A DNA stretch of 64,000 bases from assembly GCA_963669415.2 (NCBI GenBank), contig CAXXPS010000002.1, forward strand, positions 1,116,001 through 1,180,000, written 5' to 3'. Below the pieces are notes generated by a model, which saw nothing but the letters and a program-made list of their open reading frames with translations, made no database searches and was not told the origin of the DNA. Shown here one piece after another: positions 51,103-59,222 of the stretch. The position numbers were made by a program, and so were the translations under genes. Source of the DNA: JAWKWH01 sp963669415. Its GTDB lineage: Bacteria; Pseudomonadota; Alphaproteobacteria; Rhizobiales; Rhizobiaceae. The stretch's first letter is position 1. Every line of letters begins with the position of its first letter.

Positions 51103-51327
51103 ACTTCGAAACCTCCGTCTATCTGAAGCTTTTATTTCCGCTCCGGCAATACATAAGGAATTACTTTATCATTCTAATGATTATTATCAACAAAATAATA
51201 ATACTCTGAAATCAAATTAAAGCCAATCTGCAGAATTGTACAATTCGCAAATTCAGTGTTGCTTGCAATTAGTTTTTTCGTGAGAGTGAAATTCGAACAG
51301 ATACAGCCCAAAGTTGATCTTAAAACC
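51103..51327. other. AT-rich intergenic region with a 14-bp palindrome
   Basis: The 225 bp between the 277-residue gene and the SDR stop hold no gene that I can see. It is clearly richer in A and T than the flanks. The palindrome GAATTGTACAATTC is at 51233-51246, a possible protein-binding site. Promoter of the minus-strand gene at 51102 is presumably here. Confidence 0.4.
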
Positions 51328-52116
51328 TTATTCTTCTTTCACATCGACTGTGTAGTTCAGCGGCAACCGCCCACCGTCGGCATAAATTGTCTGACCGGTC
51401 ACGTAGCTGGCATCGTCGGACGCCAGAAAGGCGGCGATCGAGGCAATTTCCGATGGATTGCCGATACGGCCAATCGGTGTGCGCGACAGGATTCTGTTCC
51501 GCGCGGCGGGATCACTGTTCACCGAAGCCAGCATGTCGGTCATGATCGAACCGGGCCCGATGGCATTGACCCTGATGCCGTGCGGCGCCAACGCCAGCGC
51601 CATTACCTTGGTCAGTTGGGCCACACCACCCTTGGACACGGAATACGGCACCTGATTGGCGATCGCAAAAACGGCATTGACCGACGACATGTTGACGATC
51701 GCGCCGGCCGGGCCGCCATTTTCGACCTTATCGACCATGAATTTGGCAACGGCCTGTCCGGTCAGGAAAGAACCCTTCAGATTGATTCCCAAAACGCGGT
51801 CGAAATCCTCCTCAGAAAGATCCAGGAAATCCGCACCGTGTACAATGCCGGCATTGTTCACGAGAACGTCGATATCTCCAAATGCGTCGATTGCCGCGGC
51901 GACCAGGTTGTGTACATCCAGTCTTCGGCTGACATCCGTTTTGACAAATCGGACGTCGCCAAGTTTGGAGAGATCTTTTTCAGACGTCTCACCCTTTTCC
52001 TTGTCGATATCGGCAATGGCCACTTTCATGCCCTCGCGCAAAAACCGTTCTGCGATTGCGTAGCCAATTCCGCCAGCCGCACCTGTGACTATGGCGATTT
52101 TTCCCGTCAGTGACAT
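51328..52116 (-). CDS. SDR family oxidoreductase
   Basis: A 262-residue SDR: MSLTGKIAIVTGAAGGIGYA (cofactor motif TGAAGGIG), NNAGIVHGADFLDLSEEDFD, catalytic MSSVNAVFAIANQVPYSVSKGG and the end SYVTGQTIYADGGRLPLNYT. Start 52116 is the ATG preceded by GGAAA; a longer start at 52248 lacks a site and runs into the divergent gene. It is divergent from the NADPH-dependent FMN reductase by 130 bp. Similar enzymes act on 3-oxoacyl substrates or sugars; substrate unknown. Confidence 0.85.
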   Translation of the reverse strand: MSLTGKIAIVTGAAGGIGYAIAERFLREGMKVAIADIDKEKGETSEKDLSKLGDVRFVKTDVSRRLDVHNLVAAAIDAFGDIDVLVNNAGIVHGADFLDLSEEDFDRVLGINLKGSFLTGQAVAKFMVDKVENGGPAGAIVNMSSVNAVFAIANQVPYSVSKGGVAQLTKVMALALAPHGIRVNAIGPGSIMTDMLASVNSDPAARNRILSRTPIGRIGNPSEIASIAAFLASDDASYVTGQTIYADGGRLPLNYTVDVKEE

Positions 52117-52246
52117 GTTGAAGTTTCCATTTCGCAAGTTTGTTGGAACTTGAAGAATGACGTTTGCCCCGTCAACACCAGGCAATTGACCCAATGGCAG
52201 CTTTCGCGCTAACCGGGCCAGCGACTTAAATGGGGAACAGCTAACC

Positions 52247-52837
52247 ATGAAACCCAGAATTCTTGTATTTGCCGGATCAAACAGAACTGGTGCCTACAGC
52301 GGCAAGACAGCCGTTGCCGCTGCAGCTGAATTGGTCCGGCAAGGGGCGGAAGTTACTCACATTTCGCTCGCCGACTACGCCATGCCGATTCTGGATCAGG
52401 ATCTGGAAGATGCTGACGGTGTGCCGGATGGCGCCATGCGGTTGGGGCGTCTGATCGCCGATCACGATGGAATGTTGATCGCTACCCCGGAATACAATTC
52501 TTCCATTCCGCCACTTTTGAAAAACGCCATCGATTGGGTCAGCCGTATCAGCAGCGACGGTGACCTGCCACTCAAGCCCTATGAAAGCAAGATTGTTGCG
52601 CTTTGCGCATCGTCACCCGGCAAACTCGGAGGCATCCGCGCGCTGAACCATCTGCGGCCGATCCTCATGAATGTCGGATTGGAGGTCATCACGCCACAAT
52701 GTTCCGTCGGTGGAGCGGGTGACGCATTTGATGCCGGTGGCAATCTGAATGACAAGCGGACAGCCGGTTTGATGGAGAAAGTTTGCTCGACACTTTGCCG
52801 CCATGCCGTACTACTAACTGAGAGGGCATGTGCATGA
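52247..52837 (+). CDS. NADPH-dependent FMN reductase family protein
   Basis: A 196-residue flavodoxin-like reductase: N-terminal FAGSNRTGAYSGKTAVAAAA (GS-R-x-x-S-like phosphate loop), DGMLIATPEYNSSIPPLLKN and ALCASSPGKLGGIRALNHLR. The family reduces FMN, quinones or azo/chromate compounds with NAD(P)H. It overlaps pyrF by 4 bp (ATGA), so both are co-expressed. Confidence 0.87.
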   Translation: MKPRILVFAGSNRTGAYSGKTAVAAAAELVRQGAEVTHISLADYAMPILDQDLEDADGVPDGAMRLGRLIADHDGMLIATPEYNSSIPPLLKNAIDWVSRISSDGDLPLKPYESKIVALCASSPGKLGGIRALNHLRPILMNVGLEVITPQCSVGGAGDAFDAGGNLNDKRTAGLMEKVCSTLCRHAVLLTERACA

Positions 52838-53529
52838 GCGACAGTATGCGCGATAGACTCATTGTTGGCCTGGATCTGCCGACTGTCGGCGAAGCCGAGA
52901 AAGCCGTTGCGGAGATCGGCGATGCCGCAAATTTCTACAAGATCGGCTATCAGTTGGTGTTTGCCGGGGGGCTGGAGTTTGCCCGCGATCTTGCCAGCGA
53001 CGGCAAAAATGTCTTTCTCGATATGAAATTGCTGGACATCGACAACACCGTGGCGGAAGGAGTTGAGAACATCGCCAAATTGGGCGTTTCGATGCTGACA
53101 ATTCATGCATATCCCAAGGCCATGCGCGCCGCCGTTGCAGCAGCGTCAGGCTCCGGGCTGTGTCTGTTGGGTGTCACAGTTTTGACTTCGATGGACGATG
53201 GCGACCTAGCGGCCGCCGGCTATTCCGCCGGCGCTGGCGATCTCGTCGCGCACAGGGCCTCTGATGCACTTGCTGCCGGAATGGGCGGAATTGTCTGCTC
53301 CGCTGCCGAAGCTGCAAGGGTGCGGGCAATCGTCGGCCAGGATCTGGCCGTTGTCACGCCCGGAATCCGGCCGGCGGGTGCCGCTCACGGAGACCAGAAA
53401 CGTGTGGTCACCCCTGCCGACGCCATTCGCGACGGGGCTTCACACCTTGTCGTCGCCCGGCCTATCATCGGCGCAGAAGACAGGCGGGCTGCGGCCCACT
53501 CAATTGTCGCCGAGATGGTTTCGGCGTAG
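52834..53529 (+). CDS. pyrF: Orotidine 5'-phosphate decarboxylase
   Basis: A 231-residue OMP decarboxylase, the last step to UMP. It has LIVGLDLPTVGEAEKAV, the catalytic triad segment NVFLDMKLLDIDNTVAEGV (Asp-x-Lys-x-x-Asp), STYPKAMRAAV-like AYPKAM, CSAAEAARVRAIVG and the phosphate site VVTPGIRPAG with VVARPIIGAEDRRAA. The third residue of the usual DIPNT is Asp here (DIDNT), a mild variation. ATG 52834 overlaps the preceding stop; 52828 is also in frame. Confidence 0.96.
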   Translation: MSDSMRDRLIVGLDLPTVGEAEKAVAEIGDAANFYKIGYQLVFAGGLEFARDLASDGKNVFLDMKLLDIDNTVAEGVENIAKLGVSMLTIHAYPKAMRAAVAAASGSGLCLLGVTVLTSMDDGDLAAAGYSAGAGDLVAHRASDALAAGMGGIVCSAAEAARVRAIVGQDLAVVTPGIRPAGAAHGDQKRVVTPADAIRDGASHLVVARPIIGAEDRRAAAHSIVAEMVSA

Positions 53530-53549
53530 CTATTCAACAGGAGATTTGA

Positions 53550-53843
53550 ATGCCAAAGGGATACTGGATTGCGCGCGTCGATGTTCGCGACGAAGAGCGC
53601 TACAAGGACTACATATCGACCGCCAAGCCTGCATTTGAGCGCTACGGCGCCAACTTTCTCGCCCGCGGAGGCGCCATTCATCCGCTCGAAGGCCAGCACC
53701 GCAAGCGCAACGTCGTGATCGAATTTCCATCGCTGCAGCATGCAGTCGATTGCTACAATTCTGACGAATATCAGGCGGCAGCGGCTATCCGCCAGGAAGT
53801 GGCGGATGCGGAGATGATCGTGGTCGAGGGCGCGGGAGACTGA
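53550..53843 (+). CDS. DUF1330 family protein
   Basis: A 97-residue ferredoxin-like-fold protein: MPKGYWIARVDVRDEERYKD, KPAFERYGANFLARGG, NVVIEFPSLQHAVDCYNSDEYQ. DUF1330 is common in proteobacteria and is close to ABM-type domains; its function is unknown. It follows pyrF by 20 bp (GGAGATT ahead of ATG) and this pyrF-DUF1330 pairing recurs in rhizobia. Confidence 0.88.
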   Translation: MPKGYWIARVDVRDEERYKDYISTAKPAFERYGANFLARGGAIHPLEGQHRKRNVVIEFPSLQHAVDCYNSDEYQAAAAIRQEVADAEMIVVEGAGD

Positions 53844-53846
53844 TCG

Positions 53847-54639
53847 CTGAAGCTCGGATACCGGCTTCGCCCGTACCGGTCACAGGATGCTTCCATTCTG
53901 TGCCTGGTCGAGCACGCAGCCGATCAGCGTTTTGCCGACCATGGCTATCCTCAGATTGCTGCGGAAGAACCGTGCGAGAGCGATGAGTTTGCGAAAGTAT
54001 TCGCTAGCGCAATTCTCACAGTCGCGGTCGAAGAAGCGTCTGGCCTTCCGGTCGGATACGCTGCGATGCAGCTGTTCGCAGAACATCTCTATTTGCGCCA
54101 GATAACGGTCGCCCCGGATCACGGACGAAAGGGAATAGGGTCAGGACCCATTAATCTCATCCATTCTGCGCGAGCAAATTTGGCTGTCGAACAGGAGGGA
54201 AGGTGAAGGAACTATGGATAGTTTCAAACCTTTACGACGCATTCGCCAGCCAAATAGGCCGCGCCCTTCGGGTTTGGAAGGAAGGGCCTGCCTGATCGCT
54301 CACAATGCTCGAAAAGGTCACAAGACCTTCCCTTGCGCTTGTTCGCGCCCATTCAAACCCTTCCTTCCAAACAGAATTGCATGAGATTAATGAGTCCTGA
54401 CCCTAGGGACCGCCCTGCTTCTGAAGAAAATAGCAATTGCGGAACAAGAAGGATTTCCGGCTATCTGGCTGTCCACATTCCGCGATGGGCCCTTCAACAT
54501 GCCGTTCTATCTGCAGCATGGCTTTCAGGAAGTCCCGTTGGGCGAAGCCGATGCGGTTCTGGTTGAGTTGTTCAATCACGAAGTGCCTGAAAACGTGAAT
54601 TCTGACTTGCGAGCATTGTTGAGGCTCACCTTGGGGTAA
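53847..54639 (+). pseudogene. GNAT acetyltransferase gene disrupted by a MITE-like element
   Basis: Two in-frame halves together make a normal GNAT. The 5' half (LKLGYRLRPYRSQDASILCL ... LRQITVAPDHGRKGIG) runs up to 54137, the 3' half (GTALLLKKIAIAEQEGFPAI ... NVNSDLRALLRLTLG, stop 54637-54639) resumes at 54406. The break falls inside the acetyl-CoA loop R-K-G-I-G|T-A. Removing the insert and one TA restores the reading frame exactly. The N-terminal Leu codon CTG (53847) stands where the family has Met, so the start codon may also be lost. Inactive by sequence. Confidence 0.85.
54138..54403. mobile_element. 266-bp MITE-like element with TA target duplication
   Basis: The ends are inverted repeats of 23 bp matching at 22: left GGGTCAGGAC-C-CATTAATCTCAT (54138-54160), right complement GGGTCAGGAC-T-CATTAATCTCAT (54381-54403). 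TA on both sides (54136-54137 and 54404-54405) is the target duplication, as in IS630/Tc1-mariner elements. Inside are further inverted arms GTTTGGAAGGAAGGG (54272-54286) and CCCTTCCTTCCAAAC (54358-54372). It encodes no transposase, so it needs one from elsewhere. A 56-codon frame inside (54214-54384) is probably chance. Confidence 0.87.
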
Positions 54640-54758
54640 TCGGCAATCCTTCCAATGGTGCATTGCAATAGACGCTTAACGTGTTACTTTTGCTGCAAGG
54701 CAACAACAGAGGGCCGGGCGAATCAGCTTGATTCATAACCGGTATTTCGGGCACCCCG

Positions 54759-56030
54759 ATGTATTATCGGTTCTACGAAATGAATCATGCTGCACTGCAA
54801 CCGTTCCGCGCCGTCGCAGACGCCACCAAGCTGTTTTACACCAATCCACTCAATCCGATGTCGCGCACACCGCTTGGCCGGACAGCAGCGGCGATGGCCG
54901 AGATGTTCGAGCGCACCACCCGGCGATACGCCAAGCCGGAGTTTGACCTGACGGAAACAACGGTGGACGGAAATAGCGTTCCAGTTGTTGAAAAAACAGT
55001 GTGGTCGCGCCCGTTTTGCAATTTGCTGCACTTTGAACGGATGTTGCCGCCTGACCGCGAACCGGATGAAAAGATCGTTATTGTTGCCCCGATGTCCGGC
55101 CATTACGCCACGCTGTTGCGTGGCACGGTCGAAGCTTTGATGCCGCATGCCGAGGTCTACATTACCGACTGGGTTGATGCGCGCATGGTTCCGGTGTCGG
55201 AAGGCCATTTCGGCCTCGACGACTATATCGACTATGTGATTGAAATCCTTCATGCACTTGGCGAAGGTTGCCATGTGATGGCGGTTTGCCAGCCTTCAGT
55301 GCCTGTGCTTGCGGCAGCGTCTGTAATGGAGCGCCACGGCGACCGTTTCGCACCGGCCTCGATGACTTTGATGGGCGGACCGATTGATACCCGCGTCAAC
55401 CCGACTGCGGTCAATAATCTGGCAGAAAACAAGGACCTCGACTGGTTTCGCGACAACGTGATCATGCAGGTTCCCTGGCCACATCCGGGCTTTTTGCGCG
55501 ATGTCTATCCCGGGTTTCTGCAGCTATCGGGATTTATGGGCATGAATCTCGACCGGCATCTGATTGCTCACAAGGATTTCTTCCTGCATCTGGTCAAGAA
55601 TGATGGCGATTCCGCCGAAAAACATCGCGAGTTTTACGATGAATATCTGGCGGTCATGGACCTGACTGCGGAATTTTATCTGGAAACCGTGGAAAAGGTG
55701 TTCATTGAGCATGCCTTGCCCAAGGGCGAATTGATGCATCGTGGCGAACCGGTTGACCCGACGGAGATCCGCAATGTTGCACTTCTGACCGTAGAGGGCG
55801 AAAACGACGACATCTCCGGCGTGGGCCAAACAGAAGCTGCCCAGCATCTGTGCATCAACATTCCGAAGAAGAAGCGCCGGCATCACCTGCAAAAGGATGT
55901 CGGCCACTACGGTGTGTTCAACGGTTCGCGCTTCCGCGCTGAAATTCTCCCTATCATTGTCGATTTCGTGAATACGCACAGCAGGCAAAACCGGAACAAG
56001 GGCCATCTGAAACTGGTCAAATCCGGGTAA
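54759..56030 (+). CDS. phaZ: Intracellular polyhydroxyalkanoate depolymerase
   Basis: A 423-residue PhaZ of the alphaproteobacterial intracellular type: MYYRFYEMNHAALQPFRAVA, NLLHFERMLPPDREPDEKIV, CHVMAVCQPSVPVLAAASVM (nucleophile Cys in place of Ser, as in this family) and LPKGELMHRGEPVDPTEIRN. The C-terminal VGHYGVFNGSRFRAEILPI holds the catalytic His. It degrades stored PHB granules to 3-hydroxybutyrate. Starts close to the family's usual MxYxxYExNHA. No phaC in the window. Confidence 0.94.
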   Translation: MYYRFYEMNHAALQPFRAVADATKLFYTNPLNPMSRTPLGRTAAAMAEMFERTTRRYAKPEFDLTETTVDGNSVPVVEKTVWSRPFCNLLHFERMLPPDREPDEKIVIVAPMSGHYATLLRGTVEALMPHAEVYITDWVDARMVPVSEGHFGLDDYIDYVIEILHALGEGCHVMAVCQPSVPVLAAASVMERHGDRFAPASMTLMGGPIDTRVNPTAVNNLAENKDLDWFRDNVIMQVPWPHPGFLRDVYPGFLQLSGFMGMNLDRHLIAHKDFFLHLVKNDGDSAEKHREFYDEYLAVMDLTAEFYLETVEKVFIEHALPKGELMHRGEPVDPTEIRNVALLTVEGENDDISGVGQTEAAQHLCINIPKKKRRHHLQKDVGHYGVFNGSRFRAEILPIIVDFVNTHSRQNRNKGHLKLVKSG

Positions 56031-56544
56031 CGCGCCTTCAACTCAAAATAGTTTTCGTATTGAGTTTCGGTGACTGGATCGGCGAAATTCTTGCCTGCAA
56101 TCTCTCAATTTCCAGCCAGGGTGAGATTTAGTAATCCAGAGCTGACAGCTTGGAAACCTGATTCGACAGCAAGTATTACTGCGCGGTTCAGTGTAAAACA
56201 GCCTATAAGTCCATTCGATGTAATTTTCGCTATGAATTTGATCGCCACGTTTTTATGGAACACACGAATAAATTCCCTTATACCTATTGCAGAAGCCGAC
56301 TAGTAGAGTGAAGCAATATTTCCTGATAGTGAATAATACATCTCAACAATGTGCCGGGTGGCAAATAACCGACAAGATAATCGTCAACTCTATGTGGTTG
56401 AAATTTAATAGATTCTACAACCGGTTGTGTTAGATAAAACTACTATCTTCTAACAGGGGTTGTATTTGTTAACAATGTTGGATTAGAATCATCTAAATTA
56501 CCGGCCAAGGCGATGAAAAGCGAAACACGGCATGGCGGACGACT
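56031..56544. other. AT-rich intergenic region before orphan luxR
   Basis: About 510 bp without a gene that I can support. It is markedly richer in A and T than the rest of the window. The perfect palindrome ACAACCGGTTGT lies at 56417-56428, 117 bp before the LuxR start, and may be an operator. A 77-codon open frame at 56070-56303 has no features of a real gene. Confidence 0.45.
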
Positions 56545-57279
56545 ATGCGAACGGTCTCCAGGAACACAGATGCAGCTGATTTTGTAGCTGCACTCAGGTC
56601 GTGCAAGACCGGCTATGATGTGTTTGGTGTATTGAAGGACATCAGCGAGCGTTACGGATACGGTCTATTTATTGTCATGCATCTTCCGGAGAGGACCGAC
56701 CTCTCGCTCAGTGATCAGATAATCATCACGAATTGGAACCCCGAACTTGTCAGAGCGTACGATGCCAAGGGCCTGTTCATAACCAGCCCTGTGATTACCC
56801 ATTTGCGGAAATCAGTGCTCCCGTATTCCTGGAACGTCGAGGAGCTAAATCTCGACAGAACCGACGACAAGGCTGCAGATGCAGTTCAATTATTTGAAAA
56901 GTTCGGTCTTCTGAGGGGCGTATATATTGCGTGCTCGGACAGGTACGGCCAGCGAGGTGCGGTTGGTTATGCAGGTTCGAAAGCCAGGATCGACGAACAT
57001 GCGATTGCCGAACTGAACTACTTATCGCTTCATGTCTACGAACGCATATGTGACATCAGTGACGCCACATCGGAGATGGATGACGTTCTGACACACCGCG
57101 AGAAGGAATGCCTGGCTTGGACGGCGTCCGGAAAGACAAGCGCTGAGATAGCAATGATACTGGAAATCTCCAAGAACACCGTCAATCATTATCTCGCAGC
57201 AGCAGCCGCAAAACTTGGTACTGTCAACAAAGCCCACACCGTAGCGACAGCAATTCGTCGCGGTCTGTTAAATATCTGA
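56545..57279 (+). CDS. LuxR-family regulator with autoinducer-binding domain (orphan)
   Basis: A 244-residue LuxR: N-terminal autoinducer-binding domain (YDVFGVLKDISERYGYGLFI, IITNWNPELVRAYDAKGLFI, GAVGYAGSKARI) and the C-terminal HTH with VLTHREKECLAWTASGKTSA then EIAMILEISKNTVNHYLAAA. The usual W57/Y61/D70-type residues are not all placed by eye. No luxI synthase is present in the window, so it is a solo. It follows an AT-rich region with a palindrome. Confidence 0.85.
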   Translation: MRTVSRNTDAADFVAALRSCKTGYDVFGVLKDISERYGYGLFIVMHLPERTDLSLSDQIIITNWNPELVRAYDAKGLFITSPVITHLRKSVLPYSWNVEELNLDRTDDKAADAVQLFEKFGLLRGVYIACSDRYGQRGAVGYAGSKARIDEHAIAELNYLSLHVYERICDISDATSEMDDVLTHREKECLAWTASGKTSAEIAMILEISKNTVNHYLAAAAAKLGTVNKAHTVATAIRRGLLNI

Positions 57280-57536
57280 ATTTAATCACTAATTATATCA
57301 AGTCATTGCGCATGCGCATGAGCTATCCAGCCGTCGGTTCGGCTTTCAAACCATACCGGCGACCTGCTCTGGTGCCGAATGCGAGTACTGGCTCCCAGGG
57401 AGAATTTTATGGTTTATGATGGCTTGAGATTTTCTGCGAAATCTAACCCGTTGATATTTGCCGGCGAATTCCTGCCCTGAAATTTCCATTCAATCTTTTA
57501 TTCCAACCCTCATGATGCAATCCAAAGGAGTGCGTC

Positions 57537-57983
57537 ATGCTGAGCAACAACAAAAAGATGAAACTGCTCAAAAACTCTATAGTAGTCGCGGGAACCGTCG
57601 CAGGATTTTTTTTCACCTCCACCGCTCTCACGGCGCAACTTCATTTCTCCGGGACAATCAAGAAACCTTCAGCCTCAATGCTCCATCCCCCGAGTTCTGT
57701 GATCCACACATTCAGCGACGAGGCAGGGATTCGTCTGGCATCAAATAATCCGGGCGATGAAGCCATAACGTTATCTCTGACAGTCACCGATTCGGCATCC
57801 AATCCGATCGAGGCGGTCGTCAATCCAAACCCAGTTTACCTGAGACCCCGAGATAGCGCGGAGTTTCTCGTCATTGTACCGTTGAACGGAAAACTGCGCA
57901 TGAAGTTCCACGTCTGTACCAAATATCCCAATTCATCGAATTTCCGGCCGTGTGGCCGATATTTGGCGAAACGGATCACGTGA
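57537..57983 (+). CDS. Secreted hypothetical protein (148 aa)
   Basis: Unrecognised exported protein. An N-terminal signal (KNSIVVAGTVAGFFFTSTALT, cleaved near TAQ) is followed by a beta-rich domain: GTIKKPSASMLHPPSSVIHT, ITLSLTVTDSASNPIEAVVN, KLRMKFHVCTKYPNSSNFRP with two Cys (FHVCTKYP and FRPCGR) that could bond. AAAGGAG is 7 bp before the ATG. The PilZ gene follows 19 bp after the stop. Confidence 0.75.
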   Translation: MLSNNKKMKLLKNSIVVAGTVAGFFFTSTALTAQLHFSGTIKKPSASMLHPPSSVIHTFSDEAGIRLASNNPGDEAITLSLTVTDSASNPIEAVVNPNPVYLRPRDSAEFLVIVPLNGKLRMKFHVCTKYPNSSNFRPCGRYLAKRIT

Positions 57984-58002
57984 CATTGCAGGTAGGTGCC
58001 TG

Positions 58003-58311
58003 ATGAAACAACGAAAACAAAACGGCAAGAGCGCCGGCATCGAACGTCGCGCGATGCCGCGCCGAAGCTGGAACGTCCCCGCGAAAATCTGTCTCAACGG
58101 AACTTTCCTGGCTGTTTGCGTTGTAAAGGACATTTCCTGTACGGGCGCGCGACTGCTTCTTGATGCAGAGGCGATGAATCTTAAGGAATTTCACATTTTG
58201 CTGCCGGGTTTCAAGGTGCCGGTAAAAGCCGAGACCGTTTGGGAAAACGGAACTTTGAGAGGCGTTCGCTTCATCCCGAACAATGAAGCCGGGGACTTTG
58301 AGCACGCCTGA
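58003..58311 (+). CDS. PilZ domain protein
   Basis: A 102-residue c-di-GMP receptor-type protein. The arginine motif is ERRAMPRRSWNV (RxxxR), the second motif DISCTGARL (DxSxxG), then FHILLPGFKVPVKAETVWENGTLRGVRFIPN. Both motifs are intact, so binding of c-di-GMP is expected. Start 58003 is used; an upstream in-frame ATG lies in the preceding gene. A terminator follows. Confidence 0.9.
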   Translation: MKQRKQNGKSAGIERRAMPRRSWNVPAKICLNGTFLAVCVVKDISCTGARLLLDAEAMNLKEFHILLPGFKVPVKAETVWENGTLRGVRFIPNNEAGDFEHA

Positions 58312-58352
58312 GAACTGGATATTTTGTGGGCTATTGACTCCAGCCGACAGCC

Positions 58353-58384
58353 GGGAGCGCTTCACTAACAGCGCTCCCTTTTTT
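58353..58384 (+). terminator. Rho-independent terminator after PilZ gene
   Basis: GGGAGCGCT / AGCGCTCCC perfect 9-bp stem with an 8-base loop (TCACTAAC) followed by six T. It lies 42 bp after the PilZ stop. Confidence 0.9.
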
Positions 58385-58539
58385 CTGCTATTTCGTCAAA
58401 TACGAACTGCCAAATGACCCTTTATTCCCGCTCAATCGTTGGTAACCATAATTTAACTATAAACGCCCGCACGATTGACTCTCTGCGACCCCACCAATTA
58501 ACGTTTTGTTAATAAATACGGGGAAGCGGAGGACATCGC

Positions 58540-59148
58540 ATGTCAGCGATGCGCAATATTGTTTCGAGTACCGCTGCGGCTTTGATGGTGCTGTCTGTTG
58601 TTGGAGCGACACCAGCCAATTCGGCCAGCCCGATGACGGTAGGCAGCTATACATCACAGCCAATCGGGCATTACGAATTCTGCCGGCGCACGCCGTCTGA
58701 ATGCCGTATCCGTCCCATGGATTACGGCCCGCAAAGGCTGACCAAAAAGCTTTGGCGCGAAATGGTCAGGATCAATGTCTCGGTCAACAGCCAAGTCCAG
58801 CCGATGAACGATTTTGACATTTACGGCAAGGACGAGGTTTGGGCCTATCCCAACGGCGCGGGCGATTGTGAAGACTACGTACTGGAGAAACGCCGCCAGT
58901 TGCAGGCTCTCGGCGTATCCCTGTCCAACCTGCTGATCACGGTGGCACGCAAACCGGATGGCGAAGGACACGCAATTCTGACCGTCAGGACCGACAGGGG
59001 TGATTTCGTGCTCGACAATCTGACCGACCGGGTCAAGCCCTGGGAAGAGACCGGTTACTGGTATCTGAAAAGGCAGGCGAGTAATCACACCGGCCGCTGG
59101 GTTACCATCGACGGTTTCAACAACCCGTTTGTCGGCTCGGTGGACTGA
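58540..59148 (+). CDS. Transglutaminase-like cysteine peptidase (BTLCP)
   Basis: A 202-residue protein with a signal peptide (MSAMRNIVSSTAAALMVLSV, cleaved after NSA) and the BTLCP domain. The catalytic triad is visible: Cys in GAGDCEDYVLEKRRQL, His in EGHAILTVRT and Asp in DFVLDNLTDRV. BTLCP proteases act in the periplasm and are common in rhizobia; in LapG-type systems they cut large adhesins, but this family is broader. Single gene. Confidence 0.88.
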   Translation: MSAMRNIVSSTAAALMVLSVVGATPANSASPMTVGSYTSQPIGHYEFCRRTPSECRIRPMDYGPQRLTKKLWREMVRINVSVNSQVQPMNDFDIYGKDEVWAYPNGAGDCEDYVLEKRRQLQALGVSLSNLLITVARKPDGEGHAILTVRTDRGDFVLDNLTDRVKPWEETGYWYLKRQASNHTGRWVTIDGFNNPFVGSVD

Positions 59149-59222
59149 GCAGAAATATCAGCATTTCCGACGTTTCCCCTTAACAATTGCCACAAGCGCT
59201 TTGGCGTTGTTGAATAAGACCT

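Noticed and set aside
54214..54384. A 56-codon frame inside the MITE-like element, with a GAAGGA-like site ahead
   Set aside because: It runs into the terminal repeat, is rich in Arg and Pro like random GC sequence, and lacks known features. It cannot be the transposase.
56070..56303. A 77-codon frame in the AT-rich region before luxR
   Set aside because: No ribosome-binding site, no recognisable motif and low-complexity composition. Likely chance.
57307..57318. TGCGCATGCGCA palindrome after luxR
   Set aside because: Short alternating GC sequence with many chance matches and no link to a promoter.
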